Origin: Henckelia pumila
Lineage: Eukaryota; Streptophyta; Magnoliopsida; Lamiales; Gesneriaceae
Length of the DNA: 64,000 nucleotides
NCBI RefSeq assembly: GCF_033568475.1
Contig: NW_027331840.1
Span: 186,001-250,000 of the forward strand
Direction of reading: 5' to 3'
This document shows, piece after piece, positions 49,858-62,535 of this stretch. Below the pieces are notes generated by a model. That model ran no database searches and had not been told where the DNA came from. It saw only the letters and a list, made by a program, of their open reading frames with translations. The stretch's first letter is position 1; each line of letters begins with the position of its first letter. Position numbers and translations under genes: made by a program.

Positions 49858-50467
49858 CATGGTTAATTCAAATAGGAGATCCGTCTCATAAAATTAACCC
49901 GTGAGACCGTCTCACATAAGTTTTTGTGAACTCCAAAATACCTCCGTTATTATGGTCACTCCCTGGTCCCCATTCATATACATGAGTAATGGTTGGATTT
50001 TGCTGCTTCTCTGAAGTCATCGAGATAAGTAGAGGTTCCATATATATTTCTTATTGCAAGTGCAACATCTCTTGCCATAGTGTCCAACAGCCCAAGTAAT
50101 CATAGCTAAGCGTTCAAAGGCCTCATTGCTTAATTAACCATAAGCAAACCTCCAGAGTGTTAGCTAGCATGCCTACGATGCTTGATAATATTGTGGAACT
50201 CAATCTTCTTATTGATAAGTGGGCAGTAAAACAAAGTACAGGTGGTAGAGTCTAAGCTCGAGTTATAAAACAAGTGGTTGATTGGTTCGAGAATGTCGGG
50301 TCCTACCATGCACAAAAAAACAGCAACAAGCTCAGCGCATTGGTTCATAACTCTGAATTTGTCATTGATATATATCGTCTGAATATATGTGTTATGATTT
50401 TCGATCGGGTGATCATTCTCCCATGTTAGAGATTTCTGTAGATAAGTTTTGAAAAATGAAAGCAATA
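49858..50467. repeat. segmental duplication, copy B
   Basis: The shorter partner of 46437-48713, lacking both insertions. A 101-codon - strand ORF (50465-50160) spans it. The matching stretch of copy A is interrupted, so the ORF is not treated as a gene. Its right end abuts the copia pseudogene. Confidence 0.75.
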
Positions 50468-50469
50468 GG

Positions 50470-51560
50470 TGATTCCTTTACTTCGATTACCTTAGCTGTT
50501 GTTGCATCCAAAGCAGAACACAATAGCTTTCTGCAGCTAGATACTCTGTTTCTTTGGTAAAAATGGCTATGGATGTTTAATTTTTGCTACACCAAGAGAT
50601 TAGCCTATCCCCTAAGAATTGACACGATCCACTTGTACTTTTTCTGTCCAGTTTACATCCAGCGTAATCTGCATTTGAATATCCAAATAAATTAAAGAAA
50701 TTATCCTTGGCATACCACAGTCTAACATTATGAGTTCCTTTAAGATACTTTAGAATTCACTTGGCAGCTATGTAGTGTGATTGCTTTGGATTTGATTGGA
50801 ACCTAGCACAAAGACAAACTGCAAATACAATATCTGGTCTACTGGCAGTTAAGTAAAGTAGTGACCCTATTGGACCTCGATACATAGTTGCCTCAACTGA
50901 CATTCTCCATTCATTTGAATCAAGTTTAATTAATGAGCTCATGAGAATAGTGGCAGCTGTGCAGTTTTTCATTCCAAACTTTTTGATAAGTTTTTTGGTG
51001 TATTTGGTTTGGCTTATAAATATTTAATTCTTCATTTGTCGAACTTGTAAGCCGAGAAAGAAGTACAATTCACTCATCATGCTCATCTCGAACTTTTTCT
51101 GTATTATCTTAGAGAATCTCTTGCACAGTTTGAGGTTAGTTGACCCAAAAATAATATCATCAACATATATTTGAACAAGTAGTGTGTGATCACCTTTTGT
51201 GAATTTAAATAATGTTTTATCAACTTTGCCTATAACAAATTCATGTTCAATAAGAAATTTGGTCAAGGTATCATACCAAGCTCTAGCATCCTGTTTCAGT
51301 CCATAAAGAGCTTTATTAAAATTAAAGACATGATATGGAAATTGATGGTTTATGAATCCAGATGCCGGCTCAACAAAGACTTTTTCTTGGATTTTTTCAT
51401 TTAAGAATGTACTTTTGACGTCCATTTGATATACTTTGAACTCTTTGAACGATGCATAGGCAAGAAACATTTTTATTGCTTTCAGTCTAGCTACTGGTGC
51501 ATAAGTTTCATTGTAATCAATTTCTTTCTCTTGCCTATATCCTCGAGCAATAAATTTTAC
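50470..51560 (-). pseudogene. Ty1/copia reverse transcriptase-RNase H remnant
   Basis: Reading the - strand in one frame from 51560 gives the copia RT start (IARGYRQ...IDYNETYAPVARL), YQMDVKSTFLNE, ALYGLKQDARAWY, the catalytic YVDDIIFGS, and YFFLGLQV. Then follow the connection region (TMYRGPIGSLLYLTASRPDI, CLCARFQSNPKQSHYIAAK), and RNase H (YSNADYAGC, RKSTSGSCQFLGDRLISW, TEYLAAESYC..LLWMQQ). In-frame stops interrupt it at about three places. Gag, protease, integrase and LTRs are absent. It would have reverse-transcribed element RNA and is now dead. It ends abruptly at duplication copy B. Confidence 0.88.
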
Positions 51561-52820
51561 ATGAATATATGTGTATATAAATAGATGTAAATATTATGAA
51601 TTTTTTTAATTAGATGAATATAAAGATTTAATTATGAAATTTTTTATTTCTGTTTTTAGCAACACGTTTTTGTAGGATTTTGCCAAAAATGACAAAAACT
51701 CCACTAATATGTGTGTGTGTGTGTGTTAATTATATGAATATTGTGATTTAATTCCGTAATCAAGTTATGAAATGCATTATATTTTTGTTAAAACTAAGTT
51801 ATTCTATATTTTTCTTAATTTTTAGAATTTGTTGTATTTAAGAAGGGGCCGAGAAGTTTGATTTTGTATAGTTTTAATTAAGGTAGTGATTTTGTATTCT
51901 TTTAATTCATAATTTTAGATAGTGATTTGTATTGTTTTTTTTATACAAAATTAAAAATAAAAATATTATGCAATTTTTAATTACGTAATATTGTGATTAA
52001 TTTTAGAATTAAATTTGTTGAAAAATCATCATTAATCAAAATATTACAATATCAAATAATTAATTTAATAATTTGAAAAATTATGATTTTTTAAAACTAT
52101 TTTTTTCATTTTTGTTTAGAAAATTTTCGTTCCGAATCTTAATTTAGATTTTATTTTAAATATTTATTTATGATTTGAATTTTTTTAAAAGCAAATATTA
52201 TCAAAAGAATGCTGAAATCAGAAAATAATTTAAATAATATTGTGTATTTTTAATTGGATATAATAGATGCAAATATTATAAAATTTTTAATTATATGCAT
52301 ATTGTGATTTAATTTCATAATTAAAATCTGAAATATTTTATATTATTATTAGTTTTTAGGTTGGATTTTATTTTAAATGTTTATTTTTTATTTTAACTGT
52401 TTATTTATGATTTATTAATATTTTAAAAGCAAATATTATCAAAAGAATGTTGAAATTAGAAAATAATGTAAATAATGTTGCGTATTTTTAATTGGATATA
52501 TATATATGTATTATGAAATTTTTAATTATCTGAATATTGTGATTTAATTCTGTAATTAAAATCTGAAATATTTTTTATTTTTGTTATTTTTTTAGAATTT
52601 ATAGTATTTAATTAATTATGGGCTGAAAAATAATCAATAATTTTATAGAATTTTTATTTAAAAATTATATATATATATATATATATAAATTACGAAAATA
52701 TTCATAAAGACTAAAGAATTATATATTTGTATATAAATATATGTATATATTTATATGTAATTAAACATTGATGTATATATTTCAAAATGATGTTTATATA
52801 TACATATATATATATATATA
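51561..52820 (+). repeat. degenerate tandem array, ~238-bp period
   Basis: GCAAATATTATCAAAAGAATG starts at 52191 and recurs at 52429, followed by matching text (AAATTAGAAAATAAT.., TATTTTTAATTGGATATA, TATTGTGATTTAATT.., AAAATCTGAAATATTTT). Weaker copies are visible back to about 51550. The DNA is AT-rich and non-coding. Its nature (satellite-like array or repeated element end) is unknown. Confidence 0.6.
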
Positions 52821-52823
52821 TAT

Positions 52824-52987
52824 AAGTTTTCAGTTGTCCAACCATTTCTGCACAACTCGTTTTCGACCACTAAAACCCGTTACCAGGTTTTAGTTGTTTT
52901 TTTTAATTTTTCACATCACTAAAACATAGTATCAGATTTTAATGGTCGGGGACGAGTTGAACATCATTGTTGGACAACTGAAAATTT
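52824..52987. mobile_element. hairpin MITE inserted in (AT)n
   Basis: Left arm AAGTTTTCAGTTGTCCAACC and right arm (inverse AAATTTTCAGTTGTCCAACA) pair, and the pairing continues inward through AACTCGTTTTCGACCACTAAAA / AACTCGTCCCCGACCATTAAAA, about 50 bp per arm. (AT)n flanks both sides, so the target duplication cannot be read. It is non-coding and could fold as a long hairpin RNA. Confidence 0.65.
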
Positions 52988-53554
52988 ATATATATATATA
53001 TATATATTATGTTTGCATTTATATTAAAACATTTTTCAAATCTTTAGAACCTTTTCTAAATAATTAATGATTTTTAATTTTGTTTGGAAAACAAATATTG
53101 TAAATATATGTATATGTATATAAAAAGATGCAAAGATTATGATCAGAGCATGTCCTTGTTATCTAGAGGCCCTAGGCGATATTATAAATTATGCCCCAAG
53201 TTTATCTTTCAATCATAATTTTTCTTCCAAGAGCATGGCTTCATCCAAAGAAAACTTTTACATCATCTGTAATATCATATATACCTTTTTTAAAAAATAC
53301 GACACAAGCAACTCATTTAAAGTGTCTTTTTGATGCACTTTTAAAGGAAAATCATCAATTATATCATGGGCAAATTGGCAATAAATCCTCAATTCAAACA
53401 TCAACTTTGTGTTCAGTCCCTAATGCATAAAGTTTTATTCTGCACTTCCTCATACACCAAAATCTTTATTTTAACTCCTCATTTCATACTTTATCTCATT
53501 TTCCCATTAAATTTTATTTTATTTTATTTTTCTACTTTTTTTTTTTCTCATATT
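52988..53554. other. intergenic, no gene supported
   Basis: Short overlapping ORFs at 53139-53572 have no recognisable features. The DNA becomes C/T-rich toward the palindrome that begins at 53555. Confidence 0.45.
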
Positions 53555-56500
53555 CACGTGAAGAAGCTCTGACTCTCCCTCAATTTCATCTCTTTTCTCC
53601 TCCGATTTCTATCCCAGAAAGTTCAATTCCCCATTCTCATTCTCACGTGAAGCCTAGCTACTCTTCTCCCCCAATTTCATCGCTTCTCTCCTTTGATTTC
53701 TATCCGTCATTCCATATCCACCGATTTCCATCTCTTCCCATTCGTTAACGTTTTTCTCCTGTTTTATTTTTTTCCCCTTGTTCAACCTGAAGTTTGGAAA
53801 ACGTGGTCTATAACGACGTCTGCATCCACCAAGAAATCCACTGACAGCAAAAGGGAGTCGGGAGAAATGACTAAGTTGTTGCTTTGCTCTAGTATTTCGA
53901 GAAGGACTAAGAGAAATGAGAATAAAATGAACAATTTTGTTGGTATATTTTGTACTGTACTTTGATCGGACGCATAACTATGTTGATGAAGTTGGTACTG
54001 TATTTTGGTAGAATTGATGTTTAATTTTTATTTATAACTATTTTTATGAAGGTGGTATTGTATTTTGATGAAATGAATATTTAATTTTTATTTATAACTA
54101 TGTTTATGAAGTTGGATGTTTAATTTTGGTAGAATAGATGTTTAATTTTTGTAGAATGAATGTTTAATTCTCATACCACAATTAGATGTATCGTTATACT
54201 TCATTTTCAAGCAAATGTACTACGTATCTTAATAAATGGTACTGTGGTTTTGACCAAGCACCAACATCAATGTAAAACATGTATGGAAAATGTACCAAAT
54301 TTAAGAAATTTTCATACCACAATTAGACGTTATTATACTTTATTTTCAAGCAAAAGTACTACGTATCGTTACAAATGTTACTGCGTTTCTGATCACGCAC
54401 CAATACCACAATGTAAAACATGTATGGAAGATGTACCAAATTTAAAAAATTCTCATACCACAATTAGACGTTATTAAACTTCATTTTCAAGCAAAAGTAC
54501 TATGAATCGTTACAAATAGTACTGCATTTTTTATCACGCACCAACACCACAATGTAAAACATGTATGGAAGATGTATCAAATTTAACAAATTCTCATGCC
54601 ACAATTAGAGGTTATTATACTTCATTTTCAAGTAAATATACTACATATCAATACAAATGGTACTGCTTTTTGAACCACGAACTAACACCATGTAAAAATG
54701 TATGAAAGATGTACCAAATTTAACAAATTTTCATACCACAATTAGAGGTTATTATACTTCATTTTCAAGCAAAGATGCTATGTATCAATACAAATGGTAT
54801 TATGTTTCTGACCACGCACCAACACAACAATGTAAAATATGTATGAAAGACGTACCAAATATAACAAAATCTCATACAATAATTTGACGTTATTATACTT
54901 TATTTGCTAGCTAAAGTACTACGTATGGATATAAATGGTACTGCGTTGCTGACCACTCACCAACACCATAATGTAAAATATGTATGAAAGATGTACCAAA
55001 TTTAACAAATTCTCATACCACAATTAGACATTATTATACTTCATTTTTAAGCAAAGGTACTACATATCAATACAAATGATACTGTGTTTCTGACCACGCA
55101 TCAACAACACAATGTAAAAAAAGTCTGAAAGATGTACCAAATTTATTACATTTTCATACCACAATTAGACGTTATTATATTTTATTTGCTAGCTAAAGTA
55201 CTACGTATAAATATAAATGGTACTGCGTTGCTGACCACTTCATTTTCAAGCTAAATTATTTTGATTTATATCACAAAATTAAACATTTGGTGTGTAAAAA
55301 TGTGTTAATCACCATTGATGATATAAAATTAGAAAATTTGATTCATAAATAAATTTGTTTTAACCATAGATGTTACAAAAATATACAATAGATACATATA
55401 CATGTATTTGTTAATCACCATATATGCTATTAATTAGACATTAGAATGCATAAACATGTTATAATCATGATTGATACTAAAAATTTAGACATTTTATGAG
55501 TGAAAATGTTTTAATAACCATTGATGTTACACATTAGGACATTGGATACATAGATAAAGTTGTTTTAACCATAGATGTTACAAACTTAAACAATGGATAC
55601 ATATAAATCTGTTTGTTAATCACCATATGTGCTATCAAAATTAGACATTAGGATTCATAAACATTTTTCAATCATCATTGATGTTATATAATCATGCACT
55701 TGATTCATAAATTTGTGTTAATTACTATTCATTGTTCTCCCCTCTTGTAATGTAGATACACAGTACCAATGAAGATCTTTCATACATGTTTTACATTGTG
55801 GTGTTGGTGCATGGTCAGAAACATAGTACCATTTGTATTGATACGTAGTATCTTTGCTTAAAAATGAAGTATAATAGCATCTAATTATGGTATGAGAATT
55901 TGTTAAATTTGGTACATATTTCATACATGTTTTACATTGTAGTGTTGCTGCGTGGTAAGAAACGCAGTACCATTTATATCTATATGTAATACTTTAGCTA
56001 CCAAATAAAGTATAATAACGTCGAATTGTGATATGAGATTTTGTTATATTTAGTACATCTTTCATACATGTTTTACCTTGTGGTGTTGGTGCGTGGTCAG
56101 AAATGCGATACCATTTGTATTGATCCATAGTACATTTGCTTGAAAATAAAGTATAATAACCTCTAATTGTGGTGGGAGAATCGTTAAATTTGGTACATCC
56201 TCCATACATGTTTTACATTGTAGTGTTGGTGCGTGGTTCAGAAATGTAGTACCATTTATATTGATACGTAGTACTTTTTCTTGAAAATAAAGTATAATAA
56301 CGTCTAATTGTGGTATGACTTTGTATGAAAATCTCTTAAATTTGGTACATCTTCCATACATGTTTTACATTGTGGTGTTGATGCATGATCAGAAACACAG
56401 TACCATTTGTAACAATACGTAGTACTTTTGATTAAAAATGAAGTATAATAACATCTAATTGTGGTATGAGAATTTGTTAAATTTGGTACATCTTTCATAC

Positions 56501-58160
56501 ATATTTTACATTATGGTCTTGGTACGTGATCAGAAATACAGTATCATTTGTAACGATACATATAGTAGTTTTGATTGAAAATGAAGTATAATTGTGGTGT
56601 TGGTGCGTGATCAGAAATGCAATACCATCTCTAAGGATACATATTACTTTTTCTTGAAAATAAAATATAATAACGTCTAATTGTGGTATGAGAATTTGTT
56701 AGATTTGGTACATTTTTCAAACATGTTTTACATTGGTGTTGGTGCTTAATCAGAAACGCTGTACCATTTATAATGATACATAGTACATTTGCTTGAAAAT
56801 GAAGTATAACGATACGTATAATTGTGGTATGAGAATTAAACATCCATTCAACCAATATTAAACATTCATTCCACCAAAATTAAACATTCAACTTCATCAG
56901 CATAGTTATAAATGGAAATTAAACATCCATTTCACCAAAATACATTATCACCTTCATTAACATAGTTATAAATAGAAATTAAACATCAATTCAACAAAAA
57001 TACAGTACCAACTTCAGCAACATGGTTATCTGTCAGTACAGTACAAAATACACCAACAAAATTGTTCACTTTATTCTCATTTTCCTTAGTCCTTCTCGAA
57101 ATACTATTGCAGAGCAACAACTTGGTGCCTAATGCGGCCTCTGGGTACTAGCTTTCACCTCAGATCCTACTCGTTTTTGAACAATTTCTAAATAAAAAAA
57201 TAAAACAGTATGCCATAAGTAATGAAAAAGCAGCATAATTTAATAGATTTCATCGGATTATCATGCACGGATTCAAAATCAGCATAATTCAAACAAAAAT
57301 CAGCACGTGTCGAAAAAATATCATTAGAGTTTCAATAAAAAAAAAAGAAATATTTGAGGAAAAAACTCTCATAAATAGAAGAAACCAACATATGCCGAAG
57401 AGAATTCGGCACAAATTGAACGAACAAGCGCAAAAACAAATAAAAATGTGACAAATATTTTATTAAATGATTTTGATTCTAATTTTAGAATATAATACAC
57501 TGTTTCATGGAAAATCAAACTTTTTTCATCTCCTTCATTAAATAAGAGCTCATATTCAATGGCGCAAACCCCCAATTTGATTCAAAAACCACAATCACAT
57601 TCGTCAAACACCAATCAACTAAAATGCAAATCACTGATCCAATGAGCAATGCGACAACCAATATAGCAGTAGCCATAAAACACACACCATCTTAGTCGAT
57701 TTCAAACAAAAATAACAAGAACCCATTAAAAATTGGAGCAATAATAACAGTTAGAATAAAGGAAAAAAGGGAAAAAATCGGCTTCATGAAGAAAAATAAA
57801 GGTAAGATTTGTGTGTGTTTTTACCTAATAACAGATTACTCCCGACTCCCTTTTGTTGTCCGTGGATTTCTTGGTGGGTGCAGACGTCGCTATAGACCAC
57901 GTTTTCTAGACTTCAGGTTGAACAATGGGGAAAAAATAAAACAGGAGAAAAACTTTAACGAATGGGAAGAGATGAAAATCGGTGGATATGGAATGAGCTT
58001 TCCGACGGATAGAAATCGGATGAGTGAAGCGATAAAATTGGGGGAGAAGTGTAGCTAGACTTCACGAGAGAATGAGAACTGGGGAATGAAATTTCCGACG
58101 GGATAGAAATCGGAGGAGAGAAGAGATGAAATTGGGGGAGAGCCGGGGCTTCTTCACGTG
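53555..58160. repeat. 4.6-kb giant inverted repeat with internal ~140-bp tandem units
   Basis: The left arm is 53555-55250 and the right arm about 55740-58160, inverted. The ends are CACGTGAAGAAGC (53555 onward) and its inverse (up to 58160). The outer ~330 bp of each arm match closely (for example TCTTCCCATTCGTTAA, CACCAAGAAATCC, AAAAGGGAGTCGGGAG). Inside, each arm is an array of about eight ~140-bp units; ATGTATGGAAGATGTACC-like text recurs at about 54279, 54419, 54560, 54698, 54839, 54980 and 55121 on +, and inverted at 55770-56850. The loop (55255-55735) is itself a ~195-bp tandem duplication. The right arm has about 710 bp (57130-57840) absent on the left. Possible class: foldback or Mutator-like transposon; no transposase or clear target duplication was found. 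Short ORFs in the arms are repeat translations. Confidence 0.8.
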
Positions 58161-59394
58161 TAATGGGCCTGGTGCGTCCCTCTGCCTTTGGCCCATCTGG
58201 CCTCAGCTCTGGGGGCCCGCGACCATACTCATGATCTTCTCTCCACCTGTAAAGGAGAGTTTTTGCCCTCACCAGGATTCAAACTTAGACTACCAGATAT
58301 ATATCCAAATAAGTGCTTTTTCCAAAATGTCAACTGTTCTCAAACGGACTCTTTATCAAATTGTGCTCAAGTTCGACCATACACAGTGTGGTGCCTATAG
58401 ATTTTGTATAATATATAATCTATTATCTATTACTACTATAAAAATATAAATAGTGTGCAAAATTTTTGCATTGTGTATTTACTGCATTGTTCAAAAAAAA
58501 TAAATGATTGATATTAATTGCATGTGCATATGTGGAAAAATAGTGTAAATTTTAGGGACAATTTTGGATATTGAATTTTTGAAAATCAATGTGTTGCTTA
58601 GTCATTTAATTGGTGCATTTATTTAATGGTTTCCATCTCATAAATATATTATTTAAAAAAAAACAGAAAACACAAAAAATTTCCACTATCTTTTTTTTCT
58701 TATAGACTATTTTGGAATTTACTAAATGTATAATTCTTATTTTTATTAATTATGAGTATTATTGTATTATAATTTTTTATCTTGAAGAAAAATGTAAAAG
58801 CATGAGGTAAATTAAGTTAGTTCTTTTCAACCTTTAAAAATAAGTGATTATGGATATATATATATATATATAGATAATGAATTATATATAAATTGTAAAA
58901 AATATAACATGAAGAAATTTAAAATTCACATATTTTTTGTACTATCACAATAAAAATAACCAATCTTTTAAAATATTTTTTTATGCAACACAATATTAAT
59001 ATTTCTACAAAATTAAAGTTGTAGTTAATATAATATATGGATAGAGAACATCACAATAAATGTTATGAAGAATAAGTTTCATAATTTAATATATTAATAA
59101 AAACATGCTATATTAATTAGAAAGAAAAAACAATTAATATAATATTTTTTGTGAACTCATTAATTAAGCACAAGATTGTAATTGGTTTTTCAAGTATCAT
59201 ATTGCACTTATAAATTTAACCTCATATACTATTACAATATAAGTGCAATAAAGGAATTAATAATTATTTTCTTTCTTTTTATTTTCATATAGTTTCTATA
59301 TTATTAAAAAAATACAATGTGTCAATTCATCTCTTATTTAATTATAAACATAAAAAAAATTATACTATTCATCTAAATTTTAATTTTTTAAATG
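58161..59394. other. intergenic; GC-richer repeat fragment then AT-rich DNA
   Basis: 58161-58330 is GC-richer (GGGCCTGGTGCGTCCCTCTG; CACCAGGATTCAAACTTAGA) and adjoins the palindrome only on this side. Its class is unknown. The remainder is AT-rich. ATTATGAGTATTATTG (about 58750) resembles text at the next inverted repeat's left end. Confidence 0.4.
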
Positions 59395-61219
59395 AATTAT
59401 TCTTATTTTTATTAATTATGAGTATTACTAATGATGATATACATTTTGAATTAATAGATAATGAATTACATATAAATTGTAAAAAAATTGTTATACATAA
59501 ATTTCATATGTTACATTATGATTTTTTTTTTTCATTTCATTTGTGTATTTCCAATATTCCAATATAAATTTTTGTAATAATATTCAATTAATAAAATAAA
59601 TTATTGTAACCGACAAATAATATAGTAACAAATCTTGCAAAATAAATAAATGCTTATAGTAAATATTATATAGCATTTTGAAAAATTCTCAAATATTTAA
59701 AGTAAATTAAAAAATTAAAAAATTAAATATTTGTTCCAAATTTTATATCAATAAAAAACTTGCAAAATAAATAAATTATTCTTGTAAAAATTATATGATA
59801 TCTTAAAAAAATTTCAAAATATTTCTGCTATAAGAGTATAAATGTAGGGGTAAAGTTTTTTCATTGTCTATATACATGTTTACCTTTATTCTATATAAAT
59901 AAGATATTAATTAGAGTTATATAAGTAAAATTACATAAAAGAAAGGGACAAATATGAAAAAATGAATTAAAAAATTGGGTGCAATAATTTCTCACATATA
60001 AGTTACATTTGAATATGGAGTCTATTAACTCTAAAAAAAAAAAAAACAAACAAACAAAGGAGTTTATATAATTCTATAAATTCTACTTAATTTACTCACT
60101 TCTTATTAATTGTATCAAACAAAAATTGTTATACATAAATTTCATATATTATAGTATGACTTTTTTTTTTTATTTCATCTATGTATTTCCAATATTCCAA
60201 TAAAAATTCTTGAAATAATATTCAATAAATAGATTATTGTAACCAACATATAATATAATAAAAAATATTGTAAAATAAATAAATGCTTATAGTAAATATT
60301 ATATAGAATTTTAACAAATTCTCATAAAATTTTTAAAGTAAATAGATAAAAATCCAAAAATCCAAGATTTATTTCAATAATTTACATATATCAAAGTATT
60401 ATTCGTAAATACATGATTTTTGTTCAATCTTTTTACTAAGTAACGTTTAATGATAATTAATAATTTTATTTTCTACCATTTGAATTTTTTATACCGAGTA
60501 AATAAATATTTTTGTATGACACTATTAATAAGAAATAAGTAAAGTAGAAGTTATATAATTAAATAAACTCTTTTTTAGAGTTAATAGACTTCATTCAAAT
60601 GAAACTTATATGTGATAAATTATTACACCCAATTGTTTTATTCATTTAATCATTTTTCCATATATGTCTCTTTCTTTTATGTAATTTTATTTATATAACC
60701 CTAATTAATATTTCATTTATATAGAATAAAAGGTAAACATGTATATAAACAATGTAAAAACTTCTTCCCTACATTTATACTTTCATAGCAGAAATATTTT
60801 GAAATTTTTTAAAGTTATTATATAATTTTACAATAATAATTTATTTATTTTGTAAGACTTTTTATTAATATACAATTTGAAACAAATATTTAATTTTTTA
60901 ATTTTTAATTTATTTAAATATTTTATGAGATTTTGTCAAAATGCTATATAATATTTACTATAAGCATTTATTTATTTTGCAAGATTTGTTACTATATTAT
61001 TTGTCGGTTACAATAATATATTTTTTAATTGAATATTATTATAAAAATTTATATTGGAATATTTGAAATACACAAATGAAATTAAAAAAATCATAATATA
61101 ATATATGAATTTTATGTATAACAATTTTTTTACAATTTATATGTAATTTATTATATTAATTCAATATTTATATCATCATTAGTAATACTCATAATTAAAT
61201 ATTTTATGAGAATTTATAA
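59395..61219. repeat. second large AT-rich inverted repeat
   Basis: Left arm about 59395-60120, right arm about 60505-61219. Paired landmarks are TGCTTATAGTAAATATTATA (59651) with its inverse ending at 60966, GTTTACCTTTATTCTATATA (59878) with its inverse ending at 60737, and TTATGAGTATTACTAATGAT (59415) with its inverse ending about 61199. The loop (60121-60504) contains a direct copy of the 59490-59710 portion of the left arm. No coding capacity and no clear target duplication. A related, shorter copy lies at 49670-49830. Confidence 0.7.
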
Positions 61220-61490
61220 AAATTCTATATAATATCTACTATAAGCTTTTATTTATTTTGTATAAGAACATTGTTTATTGTCATATATATCATATTATTA
61301 ATATAGTGGATTAATTGACATTAGTATGTATATCATCATCAGTAATACTCATAATTAAATATTTTTTGAGAATTTTTCAAAATTCTATATAATATTTACT
61401 ATAAGCATTTATTTATTTTGTATAAGAACATTGTTTATTGTCATAAATCATATTACTAATATAATGGATTAATTGACATTTATTTTTTAA
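61171..61490 (+). repeat. ~160-bp tandem duplication at the inverted repeat's right edge
   Basis: AGTAATACTCATAATTAAAT starts at 61181 and again at 61341, followed by matching text (ATTCTATATAATAT, ATAAGAACATTGTTTATTGTC, TGGATTAATTGACATT). It overlaps the outer end of the right arm of the second large inverted repeat. Confidence 0.7.
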
Positions 61491-62535
61491 AAATATTTTT
61501 TAACTGTAACAAAAATATAACATTTATATAAAACTTCAATTTGATATAATTTTGAAGATTTTTAGTACGAATAAAGTGATAAATTAATAAAACAATATAT
61601 TAATTATTATTTATGTATTTTAAAACTCTGACTAATTTTTATAGAAAACGATGAAATGATAATATATAATAAGTTTAGAATCATAGTATTTTAAGTTATT
61701 AACATTATATATATAATATGATTAGAGTTTGAAAATTTAAAATAAGTAAAGTAATAAATTTACATTACAACAAAATTAGCAGCTTAGAAAATTTTAGTTA
61801 TTGTGTTATTTGTTAATTGTAAATGCTAACTCTATATATTATTATTTCTAAATATTAATTATTACAATTATATTGTATGTTTTGATTTCGCATTCGTTTT
61901 GGCCGTTTAATATTGAGTAAATGTTTTATAATATCTTTTTTAACCTCTTTATATTTTTATTTATATATCTTTTTTTATTCAATGTGCTAAATGTTTTTCT
62001 AAGGCATCTGATTTTTTGGTTTATGATATATTCATGTTTTTAAGTTATATATAAATTCCTGAGTCAATAGTTTTTATCTAAATTAAATAGTGAAGTAAAT
62101 AAATATTAAAAATACATAATATGTTTTACAAAATTTATAAAATATTAATTACTATATATTTTATTATTAGTATCATTTTTAGTTCAATCATATAACTAAT
62201 TGGTTATAAAAATAAGTGATAGTATTTTACTGATGTAAATAAAAGGCCACGATGAAGAATAACCAGAGCAATAATTGCGTCATAATTTTGCCAGAGTGGG
62301 GATTACCTGTATGCATGAATTTTACAAGTGGCCTCGATCCGTAAATAAATAGCCATGAAAGGGCACCAAAACCAAACAAGCCTCCAAAGATTCCATTCTC
62401 TTAAAATTGAAAATAAAAAACAAAAAAAAAATTGAAGCGCTACAATTGGTGTGGGGGTCGCTGTGTAAGCCAGACAAAACCACTCTGCATTTACGCCTTT
62501 TATTTTGAATATTCTTTCAATTTTCATCGCATATT
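61491..62535. other. intergenic, upstream of the last gene
   Basis: Very AT-rich to about 62220, then of mixed composition. The 85-codon - strand ORF at 62560-62303 has no family features. The promoter of the rightmost gene is presumably in the last few hundred bases. Confidence 0.4.

Noticed and set aside
50160-50465. 101-codon ORF in duplication copy B
   Set aside because: The aligned copy A is interrupted in the same frame and no family is recognised.
54160-56855. Series of similar short ORFs with a repeating CKTCM...DHAPTPQ pattern
   Set aside because: They translate the ~140-bp units of the palindrome. The unit length is not a fixed multiple of three and frames break between units, so this is repeat DNA and not a Cys-rich protein family.
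53555-58160. CRISPR-like array
   Set aside because: The units are about 140 bp, imperfect, without spacer-repeat alternation, and the DNA is eukaryotic.
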